From Lachancea kluyveri NRRL Y-12651 (lineage: Eukaryota; Ascomycota; Saccharomycetes; Saccharomycetales; Saccharomycetaceae): a stretch of 64,000 bases of DNA. Made by a program: the position numbers and the translations under genes. The stretch is taken from positions 248,001-312,000 of the forward strand of contig CM000688.1 of assembly GCA_000149225.2 (NCBI GenBank), given 5' to 3'. Within the stretch, counting starts at the first letter, position 1. Each line of letters opens with the position of its first letter. Positions 9,938-20,631 of this stretch are shown one piece after another. A model generated the notes under the pieces. The model searched no databases and was not told the origin of the DNA. It was given only the letters and a program-made list of their open reading frames with translations.

Positions 9938-12900
9938 ATGCTGGGAATTTATACTTGGCTAATACTTTGGCAAGTGGTTACTGCCTTGCAAGCTGCTGTC
10001 GAATCCAAGCAGGGCACAAAGTGTGCCATATACGGAAATTGCGGTAAGAAGTCTTTTTTTGGCTCTGAGCTGCCTTGTCCAGTTTCATCTGATTTCAGAC
10101 CAGAACCTGTTTCCTCCGATGATATCAACTTCTTGGTAAGTGTATGTGGTGAAGAATGGCGTAACGCCACGGAGCTGTGCTGTACGAAAGAACAAGTAAC
10201 AAATTTACGCAACAATCTAAAAAAAGCTGAAAACTTAATAGCTTCATGTCCAGCCTGTAGAAAAAACTTTGACAATTTGTTTTGTCAATTTACGTGCTCG
10301 CCAAATCAGCGAGAATTTATCAATGTTACTAACACACAGCTCTCCATGGACAAGAAGGAGATAGTATCAGAGTTAAGCTTTTTTATTGATCCTGAATGGG
10401 CCTCGCAGTTTTACGACTCTTGTAAAAATGTGAAATTCTCTGCTACGAATGGGTACGCCATGGATTTAATAGGCGGAGGAGCGACTAATTATACGGAATT
10501 TTTGAAGTTTTTGGGAGATGAAAAACCTATGCTTGGAGGATCACCGTTTCAAATAAACTACATCTATGAAGTAAATGAGTCTAAATTTATCACTTTCGAT
10601 GACGCGGTTTATGCATGCAACGATACAACTTACAAGTGTTCGTGTACTGACTGTTCATCTTCATGCCCAGTGCTGCAAGATCTAAAGCGGGGGCAGTGTA
10701 AAGTCGGTTCCATACCTTGCTTCTCCTTTGCTGTTTTGGTTGTTTATGCTACTTTACTTTTATTTGTTGGTCTTTGGCATATCTACATCTTCAAGAAGAA
10801 AAAACAAGCAATAATGCTGCAAGATGATGACAACGAAGCTGGTACTGAAACCGTCATCGCAAGTAGTATTTCTGATGATCGTCTCTTTCACCAGTTTACT
10901 ACAAATTCATACAAATTGAACAATAAGGTTTCCGATTTTTTTGGAAAGATGGCAGATGTTTGTACCAAGAATCCTGTTTCTGTTTTATCTTCATCCTTCC
11001 TCGTTGTTTTTGTGCTAACTTCCCTGTTGTTCCTTTTCGCAGATTTAGAGAAAGATCCCATCAACTTATGGGTCAGTAAGAATTCACCAAAGTATAAAGA
11101 AAAGGAATATTTTGATCAGAACTTTGGTCCATTTTACAAAACGGAACAGATTTTCGTCGTTAACGAAACTGGGCCAATTTTGTCCTATGAAACTTTAGAA
11201 TGGTGGTTTGATGTGGAAAGAAATATTACTGAAGAACTTTTATCTTTTGAAGATGTTGGATATCAAGATATTTGTTTCCGGCCTACAGAGGATTCAACAT
11301 GTGTTGTCGAATCCTTGACACAGTATTTTAATGGCGTCATTCCTGATAAAAGTGACTGGAGAGCACAATTAAAAATATGTACAGATTCACCGGTAAACTG
11401 CTTACCCTCTTTTCAACAGCCTTTAAAGACGAACCTCCTATTCAGTGATGATTCAGTGTTTGACTCACAGGCATTTGTTGTCACACTTCTAGTTGACAAT
11501 CATACGGATTCTTCGGCCTTTTGGGAACAGAAGTTAGAGGAATACCTACTTGATCTGACTGTCCCAGAAGGTTTGAGAATCAGTTTTAGCACTGACATTT
11601 CCCTAGAAAAGGAATTGAATGGAAACAATGATATCATAACTGTCTGTATTTCCTATTTGGTTATGTTTCTATATGCTTCATGGGCACTAAGAGGTAAGTT
11701 CGGTGGTAACAGAATTCTTCTTGGTTGCTCCGGGATTTTGATAGTTTTATTTTCTGTCACTTCTTCAGCAGGCTTATTGAGCTTTTTGGGTATAAAATCT
11801 ACACTCATTATTGCCGAAGTGATTCCATTTTTGATTCTGGCAATCGGTATCGATAACATCTTTTTGATCACCCATGAGTATGACAGAGTTACAGAAAATG
11901 ATGACTCTTTAGATGTGGCAGACAGAATCTGTAAGGCTGTGAGACGTATTTCTCCTTCTATTTTACTATCCTTCTTATGCCAAGTGACCTGTTTCTCCCT
12001 TGCAGCCTTCGTCAGTATGCCTGCAGTCCGCAACTTCGCAATTTATTCTGCAGTTGCAGTGCTTTTTAATGTGGCCCTACAGATGACGGCCTATATTTCG
12101 ATTTTGACACTTTACGAAAGTTTTTTTGGTGTAAATAGGCAAAGGGACGCGGTTGATACTGTTTCTGCTTCTAAATTTGTGGGAGCATATCACACCCTTA
12201 TCAGTAAAAAGAGAAAATTACTGGGCCTGTTTTTATCGTGGGCATTGATATCACTGGTATTTCTTCCTGGTATTGAGTTTGGTTTAGATCAGACGATGGC
12301 GGTTCCTCGAAAGTCCTATTTGGTTGATTACTTCAAAGATGTTTATCAGTATTTGAATGTCGGACCGCCTGTTTATTTCATTGTGAAAGATTTGGATTTG
12401 ACTGTCAGAGAGAATCAACAAAAGGTTTGTGGTAAATTCACAACCTGTGGTGAGAAATCACTGGCAAACATTCTAGAACAAGAGCGTCACAGGTCTACAG
12501 TTACTGAGCCTGTCGCGAACTGGTTTGATGACTTCATGATGTTTTTGAGCCCTGAACTTGATCAGTGTTGTAGGTTTAAAAAGGGCACAGATGAAGTATG
12601 TCCGCCTTTTTTCCCTAGCAGGAGGTGTGAAACATGCTTCGCTGAGGACCAATGGGATTATGACATGACTGGATTCCCAGAAGGTGAAGAGTTTATGAGA
12701 TTCTTTGACATTTGGATAGGTTCTCCAAGTGACCCATGTCCTTTGGGGGGGAAGGCACCATATTCCTCATCTTTGAAGTATAACGATACTAGTATTATCT
12801 CGTCCAGTTTTAGAAGTGCACACCGCCCATTAAGATCTCAATCGGACTATATTAAAGCATACAAAGACTCAGAGAGAATTAGCAGATCTTTGAGTGATTT

Positions 12901-13474
12901 GAACGTTTTTGCATATTCTCCTTTCTACATTTTCTTTGTGCAGTACGACACGTTACTCTCCCTAACTTTGAAATTATTGGCGACGGCACTTTTCCTAATC
13001 TTTTTACTCTCCTCCATTTTACTAGGCTCAGGAAGAACAGCCATAGTTTTGACCGCCACTGTTTTGATGATTCTAATTGACATTGGGGCATTCATGGCAT
13101 GGCTCAATATACCATTGAACGCTGTGAGTCTGGTCAACCTAATTATATGCGTAGGTCTCGCTGTTGAGTTCTGTATTCACATCGTCAGAGCATTTACTAT
13201 AGTTCCCAATGGTGTACGGAGTGATCGTGACTCTAGATCCTGGTACGCGATGACAACCGTCGGTGGCTCAGTTTTTACTGGTATTACAATGACTAAATTT
13301 ATTGGTGTCTGTGTTTTGGCTTTTGCCCAATCAAAAATCTTTCAAGTTTTCTATTTCCGTATGTGGTTCTCTTTGATTTTGATCTCTTCTATTCATGCAC
13401 TTGTCTTCTTGCCAGCAGCTCTAGCATTATTTGGAGGTGAGAGTTACCTTGATCGTGAATCGGAAATCCGTTGA
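9938..13474 (+). CDS. NCR1: Ncr1, vacuolar NPC1-type sterol transporter
   Basis: The product has 1,178 residues from the first in-frame ATG at 9938; the frame upstream is open but starts at TTG. S. cerevisiae Ncr1 (YPL006W) has 1,170. It begins with a signal peptide (MLGIYTWLILWQVVTALQA). A cysteine-rich NPC1 N-terminal domain follows (CAIYGNCGKKSFFG..., CCTKEQV, CxxCxxNFxxLFCxFTC). Then come a membrane segment near residue 265, a second lumenal domain, and the sterol-sensing domain near residues 570-740 (IIAEVIPFLILAIGIDNIFLITHEYDR). A third lumenal domain and a C-terminal RND-like bundle (LIICVGLAVEFCIHIVRAF) close the protein. It acts with Npc2 to insert sterol into the vacuole membrane. 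Confidence 0.96.
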   Translation: MLGIYTWLILWQVVTALQAAVESKQGTKCAIYGNCGKKSFFGSELPCPVSSDFRPEPVSSDDINFLVSVCGEEWRNATELCCTKEQVTNLRNNLKKAENLIASCPACRKNFDNLFCQFTCSPNQREFINVTNTQLSMDKKEIVSELSFFIDPEWASQFYDSCKNVKFSATNGYAMDLIGGGATNYTEFLKFLGDEKPMLGGSPFQINYIYEVNESKFITFDDAVYACNDTTYKCSCTDCSSSCPVLQDLKRGQCKVGSIPCFSFAVLVVYATLLLFVGLWHIYIFKKKKQAIMLQDDDNEAGTETVIASSISDDRLFHQFTTNSYKLNNKVSDFFGKMADVCTKNPVSVLSSSFLVVFVLTSLLFLFADLEKDPINLWVSKNSPKYKEKEYFDQNFGPFYKTEQIFVVNETGPILSYETLEWWFDVERNITEELLSFEDVGYQDICFRPTEDSTCVVESLTQYFNGVIPDKSDWRAQLKICTDSPVNCLPSFQQPLKTNLLFSDDSVFDSQAFVVTLLVDNHTDSSAFWEQKLEEYLLDLTVPEGLRISFSTDISLEKELNGNNDIITVCISYLVMFLYASWALRGKFGGNRILLGCSGILIVLFSVTSSAGLLSFLGIKSTLIIAEVIPFLILAIGIDNIFLITHEYDRVTENDDSLDVADRICKAVRRISPSILLSFLCQVTCFSLAAFVSMPAVRNFAIYSAVAVLFNVALQMTAYISILTLYESFFGVNRQRDAVDTVSASKFVGAYHTLISKKRKLLGLFLSWALISLVFLPGIEFGLDQTMAVPRKSYLVDYFKDVYQYLNVGPPVYFIVKDLDLTVRENQQKVCGKFTTCGEKSLANILEQERHRSTVTEPVANWFDDFMMFLSPELDQCCRFKKGTDEVCPPFFPSRRCETCFAEDQWDYDMTGFPEGEEFMRFFDIWIGSPSDPCPLGGKAPYSSSLKYNDTSIISSSFRSAHRPLRSQSDYIKAYKDSERISRSLSDLNVFAYSPFYIFFVQYDTLLSLTLKLLATALFLIFLLSSILLGSGRTAIVLTATVLMILIDIGAFMAWLNIPLNAVSLVNLIICVGLAVEFCIHIVRAFTIVPNGVRSDRDSRSWYAMTTVGGSVFTGITMTKFIGVCVLAFAQSKIFQVFYFRMWFSLILISSIHALVFLPAALALFGGESYLDRESEIR

Positions 13475-13817
13475 AAGGTAGTGTAGAATGTACAGAAAAG
13501 CAGCAGGTGTTGTAACGCGTATAACAGGATATGCAGAATATCAATACCACTTATTGAAGGTTGTTCTATAAAAAATCAAAACTAAAATTGAAAGAGAAAG
13601 AAAAAGGTAGAGCCCTGAAGCTGGTTTTATGAGTCCCGTGGGTTTCTCATGGTGTGTTTAATGAACTATCGAATTTTAAATATTAGACGTTCACGTGATA
13701 TCAAATGTGGAGAAAAATAGAAGAGAGCGTACCTAAGAAAAATTCTGAGTATATCTAACAATTACGTACCTTCTAAGTAACGGAAGCTGAGCTCATAAGT
13801 TAGCAGCATATATTTTA
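13475..13817. other. Intergenic NCR1-AEP3
   Basis: These 343 bp hold the NCR1 3' end and the AEP3 promoter. One Cbf1-type palindrome TCACGTGA is at 13691-13698. Nothing else was recognised. Confidence 0.5.
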
Positions 13818-15611
13818 ATGATGGGCTTGTTACTACGGCTTGGCTCTGGGATATCGAAAAATGGAATTTTACCAGCTGTTGTAAGAAAGCAGACCATTCT
13901 TCCTCGCACTTTCGGGGAAACAGATGCACCTGCGAAACTAGATAGTATTTCTTACTCTATACCCAAAAATGAATACGTTCGTCAGAATTTGCATGTTATT
14001 GGAAAAGGATCAGACTTTGAAAAGTTGGCAGTTCAAGAATACCTGGCTCCATTACGCTCCCATCCATTTTCAAGACATAGAATACGAGATGATTATGATG
14101 AATCTTCAGCAAGGTCATTCAATAGTAATCTTAATAATATCAAACGGGCTCATAATTCAAAAGCAATTCTGTTTAATAGAACATATCAATTTGTTGGTGA
14201 TATGTTGGCAATCCTTATACCTCTGACTCCAAATGAGCTAACGATAAACGGAAGCACAAGAACCTTCCTAAATGAGGCTTTTACGGAAGTTCCACCTATT
14301 CCAGATTTTAAAACACATACACAGCTGTTTGAAGACTATATCGGATTGTTAACTCACACGCATTTTTATTACAAGAAATCTTCTAAGCTAAATGGAATAA
14401 TTCCCAAAATGCTACGAAACTTAATGCATCCCTCGAACATCAACACCATGCACTTGAAAAATGTAAATGTTTACAATGATGTAATTTACTTTTTCAGCGA
14501 AAGGTTTGATTTTGCCACATGTCGGGAGTTATTTGTTCAAATGAAGATAGAGGATGTTCATCCTAACACAAGAACGTTTAACCTAATGCTCAGAAACTTA
14601 CTAAAGAATTCACACATCAGAAAGTCAAAGCTCCCACATAAAGAAGCACTATACTACTTGAATCGGATGAAATCATGTGGAATTCAAGCAGACACGATTA
14701 CTTGGACCACATGTTACCAGCTGTTGATGGAAGACATATCTAGAGACATTTTTATCGAGAAAATGGTGCAAAACAACGTGCCAATTACTAGCAACTTTGT
14801 CTACGCGGTATTCAGAAATGGTTCTTATAGTTCTAAAGAAGTTCTTCGGTTTCTGTCTGAACATTCCGTTCCTTTGAACTCTAAACTTTTTAATTTGTGC
14901 ATCAGGAAACTTGCAGAGGAGCAGAATTTTCAAGTCGCTTGGGCTTTCATGAACCATGCCTATGAAAATGCAAACTTTAACCCAAGTCATGAGTGTTTGA
15001 ATATATTTTTGAGATCTTTTGCTGAGCAAGGCAGGTTAGATTTGGCGCTGTTAACTTTCAATACAGCGACAATCAAATATGAAATTAGACCTAATATCCA
15101 TAGCTTCGATATGCTTTTTAAGGCTTTGGTAAGGAATGGGTATACTAAGAAATTTCCAGTAGTTTTAGAATACCTCAAGCAGAAACTCAAAGCTCATACT
15201 ATGAACGTTTCGATTTTTAGCTACTGGTTGCTCAAGGCCAGAGGGATTTCCAAGTTTAATATTAAAAAGACTTGTACTGAGGATCAAGTTGAGGTTGCAA
15301 GGAAAATATTAGATTCCGCATTGTGGGATTCTGGCGGCATTAAATGGAACTGTTGGAAAGAGTGCGGAGCAGAATTGAGGAAGGCTTTTAGACTTCTAGG
15401 TTGCGTCCCGACTTCAATGAAAGAAAAACCTTCGAAGAAAATAAAATTTGATACTACAGAGGTTGCTAAAATTAAAAAGGCATCATATAAGAAAAGAATC
15501 CGTTTCCTAGCCATCCAGAACTCCATGGTGAAGAGGATTCCATATGCCAATGATAGACACTCTGCTTTAAAGTCAGAACTTTCTAGAAGAAATATATTAA
15601 AACAACAGTAG
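13818..15611 (+). CDS. AEP3: Aep3, mitochondrial PPR-type RNA-stability/translation factor
   Basis: The product has 597 residues; S. cerevisiae Aep3 (YPL005W) has 606. Aep3 is a peripheral mitochondrial inner-membrane protein that stabilises the bicistronic ATP8/ATP6 mRNA and helps initiation on unformylated Met-tRNA. The N-terminus is an arginine/serine-rich presequence (LLLRLGSGISKNG..RKQ). The body shows pentatricopeptide-like units such as NTRTFNLMLRNLL, ADTITWTTCYQLLME and NIHSFDMLFKALVRNG. The C-terminus is lysine-rich. Two ATGs sit in tandem at 13818 and 13821. Identification is by gene order plus general architecture. Confidence 0.88.
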   Translation: MMGLLLRLGSGISKNGILPAVVRKQTILPRTFGETDAPAKLDSISYSIPKNEYVRQNLHVIGKGSDFEKLAVQEYLAPLRSHPFSRHRIRDDYDESSARSFNSNLNNIKRAHNSKAILFNRTYQFVGDMLAILIPLTPNELTINGSTRTFLNEAFTEVPPIPDFKTHTQLFEDYIGLLTHTHFYYKKSSKLNGIIPKMLRNLMHPSNINTMHLKNVNVYNDVIYFFSERFDFATCRELFVQMKIEDVHPNTRTFNLMLRNLLKNSHIRKSKLPHKEALYYLNRMKSCGIQADTITWTTCYQLLMEDISRDIFIEKMVQNNVPITSNFVYAVFRNGSYSSKEVLRFLSEHSVPLNSKLFNLCIRKLAEEQNFQVAWAFMNHAYENANFNPSHECLNIFLRSFAEQGRLDLALLTFNTATIKYEIRPNIHSFDMLFKALVRNGYTKKFPVVLEYLKQKLKAHTMNVSIFSYWLLKARGISKFNIKKTCTEDQVEVARKILDSALWDSGGIKWNCWKECGAELRKAFRLLGCVPTSMKEKPSKKIKFDTTEVAKIKKASYKKRIRFLAIQNSMVKRIPYANDRHSALKSELSRRNILKQQ

Positions 15612-16000
15612 CTGTTAAAGCTCTGGATGAACGTTTTACTTTATTTTTACGATCTGTGTATATTTAGGTTTTTTATATTGGAATTAGTTAAGTCAGTTTT
15701 TTAACTGTTTTCCTTGACGTAAATCTCCAAAAAAGGGAATATGTCCCTTCCGGGTCCAAATATATAAAAAAGTCGAAGAGTAGTAAAAGAATATTTTTCT
15801 TCTGGTTTTTACTATTATAGTAGTTACACAATAACTATGGGTCTAGCCATAGAAGAAATTTTTAAAATTAGTGGCTTTCAAAGCACGAGAAGTTCAAAAC
15901 AAACCAAGAACGATCAGAACAACACAATACTAAGGTCACTTCCTAAGAGCTTTGTACTCAAGTTTCCTTTGTTTCAAGAACTCTCATTAAACTAAAAAGC
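15612..16000. other. Intergenic between convergent AEP3 and LSP1
   Basis: These 389 bp are the facing 3' ends of two genes and are A+T rich. An ATG-initiated frame of 52 codons at 15837-15995 ends six bases before the LSP1 stop codon. It resembles nothing known to me and is not called as a gene. Confidence 0.5.
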
Positions 16001-16939
16001 TTAAGCTTTTGGAACTTCTTGGGTTTCTTCTTCGCCACCGTCATGTTCACCAGCCCATTCCTCTTCTGCAGCAGCAGCTTCTTCCTCGTCCTCGTAAACA
16101 TCGTCAACGGTTTGGTGAAATGACAAAGTTGGTTTAACTGCGGCAATATCCAAGGTCCAAGATTCCAAGGCAGACTCGGCATCCATAATGATTTGTCTTG
16201 AAGCATCATAACCATCGTAAGCTGCTCTAGTCTCACCTGGAGTAACTGGAGAATCGTCCAATAGCTCTAATAGAGCCTTACCGTAGCCAGCAATCAAAGC
16301 AAACTTTTCTGCCAATTCTCTGATAGAATCAAATTGATAATTGAAAGCTGCTTTCAATTTTTCTCTGGTAATGTTGGATAATTGAGCTTCAGCAACTAAA
16401 GATTCTGCCTCAGCACGGACCAACTCCTGTTCCAAGACAGGAATTTTGGTAGATTGAGGATCCTTATATTTCAAGTGAGCAATGTCATCAGTAATCTTTT
16501 GTCTACGATCTCTAGAAGGTTGGACAGAAGCCTCGATATTTCTGATACCCTTGATGGTAATACGGTATTGATCGTACTTATCAATGAATTGGTCTTGCAA
16601 TTCACCTAGTTCGTAAATTAAAACACCCAGTTTGTCGGTGACATCGGAGACATCGTCGTCGTTTTCTAAACCCCACAAGGACAATTGTTTAGCTGCAGCA
16701 CGACGTTCGCTGGCGACAATTTCCAAAGCTCTCAAAACACTCTTTTCGGTCTTGATCAACTGAGACAACTTTCTAGCCAATTCTGGGCCAAAATTACCAG
16801 CTGCGTTCTTTCTAAAAGAGGAGGCGATAGAGGCTTTACCAAAGAATTTGGACTTGGTAGTAGAAGCTGGAGGAGGAGGGCTCTGCAATTGGGCAGCAGT
16901 AGGAGCCCTTTGGTTTCTTAAAGAGTAAGTTCTGTGCAT
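16001..16939 (-). CDS. LSP1: Lsp1/Pil1-type eisosome BAR protein
   Basis: The product has 312 residues. It begins MHRTYSLRNQRAPTAAQLQ, then SKFFGKASIASSFRKNAAGNFGPELARKLSQL, the hallmark of the Pil1/Lsp1 eisosome core proteins; the body is the helical BAR domain (about residues 50-265). The S. cerevisiae proteins have 339-341 residues and a longer acidic tail; here the tail is short (EEWAGEHDGGEEET). The N-terminus contains the Lsp1-type SIASSFRKNAAGNF. In a non-WGD yeast this gene would be one of two old paralogues or the single ancestor of the pair. Eisosomes shape plasma-membrane furrows and link to sphingolipid/TORC2 signalling. Its position next to ULA1 matches YPL004C. Confidence 0.96.
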   Translation of the reverse strand: MHRTYSLRNQRAPTAAQLQSPPPPASTTKSKFFGKASIASSFRKNAAGNFGPELARKLSQLIKTEKSVLRALEIVASERRAAAKQLSLWGLENDDDVSDVTDKLGVLIYELGELQDQFIDKYDQYRITIKGIRNIEASVQPSRDRRQKITDDIAHLKYKDPQSTKIPVLEQELVRAEAESLVAEAQLSNITREKLKAAFNYQFDSIRELAEKFALIAGYGKALLELLDDSPVTPGETRAAYDGYDASRQIIMDAESALESWTLDIAAVKPTLSFHQTVDDVYEDEEEAAAAEEEWAGEHDGGEEETQEVPKA

Positions 16940-17166
16940 GGTTTTGATTTTAGTGTAGACTTATGTGCTGTTGTGTCGGTCCGTATTACTACTGAAGGGG
17001 ACTGTAGTTGGACAGGAGAGGCTAGCTTGCCCCCTTTTTAAAACCTTTTTTTTTTTTTTTGCTCTCACAACTTTTCTATGCATAAAGGTGTAGACCGGGT
17101 AATAAACTGATAGAAGGAAAATCCGCATTAGCTGATAACTGTCACATTCGCCAAAATGAATCAGCC

Positions 17167-18582
17167 ATGGACAGTAACGCTAAGTATGACAGGCAGCTGA
17201 TGCTATGGGGTAACGAAGGACAGCTACTTCTAGAGAAGGCACATGTTTGTATTGCTGGCAAATCTCAACTAACCCAGGAGGTAGCAAAGAATTTGACGTT
17301 ACCAGGTACAGGCAGGCTTACCTTAATAAATGGTACAGATGAAGAGAATAATCTATTTTTTGGTGCTGATATCAGAAACTTGGTAGCTCTTAACCCAAGA
17401 GTCAAAGTAGATGAGGTTGATTGGCAGCAAGCCATCATGTGTCACTCAGAGTTTTGGTCTCAGTTTGATTTGGTTATTGTCTCAACAAGGCAAACTGAAA
17501 TATTGAGTTGTATTTCTGCCCTGTGGACATCTGAGCCATCACTACCCCCGCTCTTACTGTCGTATATGCATGGATTTTACGGTTATGTTAGATTTATCTC
17601 ATCCGAACCACATTGTATCACCCAGTCGCACCCACAGCATAAGATTCCGGACTTGAGGTTGGAGAGGCCTTGGGATGAACTTCTCTACCACTTAGACTCC
17701 CTTGAGATTTCCGACACAGATAAAGGTAAGCTTCTGAAGGTACCTTATGCAGTCCTCTTATTTAAAGCTTTAAAATCATTAAAGGATAAACAGCAAACTA
17801 TGACAAAAGAATCTGTAAAGAAGGAGTTAGGCATATTGTTTAAAGAAACCGATTTAGGATTACAAGATTTAAATTTTTTAGAAGCTCAACGGTATGCTCA
17901 TTTGGCTCTATTCGACTCTAATGATTTGCCGTCCAACTTAAAGCAGATATTTGACTTACAGCCTCAATCTGTTGAGAACATAAGGGACCCTACAAACCGT
18001 GAATTTTGGACCCTCGTTAGATGTTTAGAGCATTACCTGGCTACCGACTATAGCAAAAGCCAGTTGCCGCTACATGGTAGTATTCCCGATATGGAATCAA
18101 GCACAAAAAATTATAATGAGCTCAAAAAGATTTATTTGGAGAAAGCAGAAATGGATCAAAAAGTTTTTTCAGAATTAATGCGTGGTTTGGATCCACAGAT
18201 ATCAGAAAAAACCATTAAAAGCTTTTGCAAAAATTGCAGGTATCTCGCGGTTGTGCAACCATCCAAAACAATTGCATTTGGGACATCTATCAAAAACTTA
18301 TCAAAGTCCACCGCAGATTTGGCTTTGTTATTAAAATTACTTCTTGCATTGCAATATTACCCAGAACGTGATGTAGCTAAGTACGTGGACTCGGCTTCTG
18401 CCTCTGGATATTTGAGTACTTTGTCTAAACTTCATGGAAAACAGTCTTATCCTGTGGCGTCTCTGATGGGCGGAATAATTGCCCAGGAGGCAAGTAAGAT
18501 ACTGACACACCAATACATTCCCTTTCAAAATACGTTAGTATATGACGGTATTAACAACAAAACCGATACTTTCAAATTATAA
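17167..18582 (+). CDS. ULA1: Ula1, Nedd8/Rub1-activating enzyme regulatory subunit
   Basis: The product has 471 residues; S. cerevisiae Ula1 (YPL003W) has 462. It corresponds to the N-terminal half of an E1 enzyme. It opens YDRQLMLWGNEGQLLLEKAHVCIAG, the E1/AOS1/APPBP1 signature, and ends LMGGIIAQEASKILTHQYIPFQNTLVYDGI, the typical end of that half. There is no catalytic cysteine domain, as expected; Ula1 pairs with Uba3 to activate Rub1 for cullin modification. An upstream ATG at 17156, in another frame and in a good A-rich context, opens a 14-codon frame that overlaps this start. Confidence 0.93.
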   Translation: MDSNAKYDRQLMLWGNEGQLLLEKAHVCIAGKSQLTQEVAKNLTLPGTGRLTLINGTDEENNLFFGADIRNLVALNPRVKVDEVDWQQAIMCHSEFWSQFDLVIVSTRQTEILSCISALWTSEPSLPPLLLSYMHGFYGYVRFISSEPHCITQSHPQHKIPDLRLERPWDELLYHLDSLEISDTDKGKLLKVPYAVLLFKALKSLKDKQQTMTKESVKKELGILFKETDLGLQDLNFLEAQRYAHLALFDSNDLPSNLKQIFDLQPQSVENIRDPTNREFWTLVRCLEHYLATDYSKSQLPLHGSIPDMESSTKNYNELKKIYLEKAEMDQKVFSELMRGLDPQISEKTIKSFCKNCRYLAVVQPSKTIAFGTSIKNLSKSTADLALLLKLLLALQYYPERDVAKYVDSASASGYLSTLSKLHGKQSYPVASLMGGIIAQEASKILTHQYIPFQNTLVYDGINNKTDTFKL

Positions 18583-18644
18583 TCATAAAGTTACTGTTAT
18601 GTGACACTACGTACTGAACATCTGTTTGTTTACTCAAATGCATG

Positions 18645-20441
18645 CTACAAGTCATCGAAGCTCCCTTGCAACTCAGAGTGTGTTTTCTTCTTTTTATTCT
18701 GTCTTATTAAATCCTTCCAATCTTGCTCAGCTTCGCTTTCACTCTCGCTGCCCTCTTTTGCGAGCCTTTCTTCAATGGCCTTTCTTTTCACAGCCATTTT
18801 GGCTCTTCTTTCTGATTTTGTTTCCTTTACAGCAGTCTTATTGGACCATGCCAAGTTTTTCTTTTTCAACTCGCTTTTCAGTTTCTTTTTATCATTTATT
18901 TCTTTAACTGTTTTCAGTTCCTCTAATCTTGATTTTTCCTTTTGTTTATCAACATATGCAAACTTTTCTAAGTCCAGTGGAGGCTGAATTAGCCAACCGT
19001 CGACAGGAGTCTGTTCGTTGGATAGATACTTAGTGATTTCTGGCATACGAGGAAGACGTAGCAAACCATACATTTTAGCCAATCCGATGTAGTCCATAGT
19101 TTGTAACCTGAAAATAGACGAGGCAGTATGCTTAGAATAATATTTGATGAAGCCTACGTACGACTTCACGCTATGGTCGAATGTCGCTCTATCTTCCAGA
19201 ATCCACTTCCTAAAAACATCTTGAAAGTCAGGAATTTCTTTGACTTTGATCTCTACTTCCTCTAACTCAATATTCTTGACTTCTAGAAATGGAATGTAAT
19301 CTTCTTCCCTGCCTTCGTTTAAGAAAGTGATGGCTCTACCAACCCTGCTAGCTCTACCAGTTCTGCCACACCTATGCAAGAACATGTCAGCGTCTGTTGG
19401 AGGATCAAATTGTAGGACTAAGTCAACGTCCGGGATATCGATACCCCTAGCAGCAACGTCTGTGGTGAGTAAAACAGCAGTATTCAAACTTTCTGTAAAT
19501 CTTTCTAAGGTTTTCATCCGGGAGTTGGTCTGCAATTTACCGTGCAAAGAAAAAATGTCTAAGTCCTCATTTATTAAACCCAGCTTTAGTAAGTGCTGCA
19601 TAAAAGCGTAAAAGTAAGTGACGGAAACGCAAGTGGGGAAGTAGACAATGCATTTCTTATAATTATAATGGTTCAAAACTGTTAACAATAGCTGAAATTT
19701 TAGTTCGGGCTTTACAACAGCGCATTTAATCTTTAATGAGGAAGGAGCTTGATGTTTTGACTTTACTGATATTTTAACAGGATTTCTCATACCAGTCTTG
19801 AATATTTGAGTACCAGCACTATTAATTGTTGCCGAAAACAAACCGGTTCTTCTTTGTTTGGGTAAGAGCTTTAAAATGGTTTCTACATCTTTTTCAAAGC
19901 TTGCATCCAACAACTTATCAGCCTCGTCTAACACAACGACACCACAAGAGCTTGATTTCACAGTAGGCATATTTAAAAAGTCCAATATTCTACCTGGAGT
20001 TCCAACTAGAATTTGAGGTCTGTTCTCCATATAACTGTTTACATCATCTCTTACAGTAGACTTGTTGGTACCAATCAATAGCTGAGAGCTAATCGGGCAA
20101 TTTTCTTCAGGGTAATGATTTAGAAATGATTCAATGACGGTTTGTATCTGGCTAGATAGTTCTCTAGTCGGGGAAATAATCAAGGAATAAAAATGGCCTT
20201 TTTTAAGTTTAGCAGTATGTGCTTCATCTGCAATAATCTTTTCCAATATCGGAATGACGAAGGATACGGTTTTACCAGAACCAGTAACTGATTCAACTAC
20301 CACATCTTTGTTGCCTGAAAACATAGGAATGGTGGAGGCTTGTACGGGTGTCATAGTTTCAAATCCCATCGTATCTATCGCAGTTCTAATCCATGGCTGA
20401 ATTTTGTAATTAAGATCATCCCAAGATAGCGATTTTGACAT
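18645..20441 (-). CDS. SPB4: Spb4, DEAD-box RNA helicase of 60S biogenesis
   Basis: The product has 598 residues; S. cerevisiae Spb4 (YFL002C) has 606. The Q motif region is GFETMTPVQ (26-34), the Walker A VTGSGKT (52-58), the DEAD box at 172-175 and SAT at 203-205. The C-terminal domain motifs [11 protein letters not shown] and HRCGRTGRA follow, then a lysine-rich tail ending GSFDDL. Spb4 acts in the nucleolus and nucleoplasm on late pre-60S particles (27S rRNA processing). In S. cerevisiae it lies on chromosome VI next to DEG1; here the pair sits between ULA1 and SNF8, which are chromosome XVI genes. PAC- and RRPE-type motifs lie just upstream. Confidence 0.97.
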   Translation of the reverse strand: MSKSLSWDDLNYKIQPWIRTAIDTMGFETMTPVQASTIPMFSGNKDVVVESVTGSGKTVSFVIPILEKIIADEAHTAKLKKGHFYSLIISPTRELSSQIQTVIESFLNHYPEENCPISSQLLIGTNKSTVRDDVNSYMENRPQILVGTPGRILDFLNMPTVKSSSCGVVVLDEADKLLDASFEKDVETILKLLPKQRRTGLFSATINSAGTQIFKTGMRNPVKISVKSKHQAPSSLKIKCAVVKPELKFQLLLTVLNHYNYKKCIVYFPTCVSVTYFYAFMQHLLKLGLINEDLDIFSLHGKLQTNSRMKTLERFTESLNTAVLLTTDVAARGIDIPDVDLVLQFDPPTDADMFLHRCGRTGRASRVGRAITFLNEGREEDYIPFLEVKNIELEEVEIKVKEIPDFQDVFRKWILEDRATFDHSVKSYVGFIKYYSKHTASSIFRLQTMDYIGLAKMYGLLRLPRMPEITKYLSNEQTPVDGWLIQPPLDLEKFAYVDKQKEKSRLEELKTVKEINDKKKLKSELKKKNLAWSNKTAVKETKSERRAKMAVKRKAIEERLAKEGSESESEAEQDWKDLIRQNKKKKTHSELQGSFDDL

Positions 20442-20463
20442 CTTTGAACGTGCTATAGGATGT

Positions 20464-20510
20464 CGATGAGCTTTGTACAGGTGAAGAAATCGATGAGGTT
20501 GAAATTTTTC
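20464..20510. promoter_or_regulatory. Two PAC-like sites and an RRPE site, SPB4 promoter
   Basis: CGATGAGCT is at 20464-20472, CGATGAGGT at 20491-20499 and TGAAATTTTTC at 20500-20510. They lie 23-69 bp upstream of the SPB4 ATG in the promoter it shares with DEG1. The arrangement is that of yeast ribosome-biogenesis promoters. Confidence 0.75.
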
Positions 20511-20631
20511 ACCTTGGCGTACTAAATGTCGAAATTCCGGGTAACGATGTTTTTTTTTTCTGAATACCTCATTTCGAAGTTTTCACTTTGATGGCTGATT
20601 CCTTCCATCCAATTTATAGCCGACATAACTG

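Noticed and set aside
15837-15995. 52-codon ATG frame between AEP3 and LSP1
   Set aside because: It lies between two convergent genes, ends at the LSP1 stop region, and has no feature beyond chance length.
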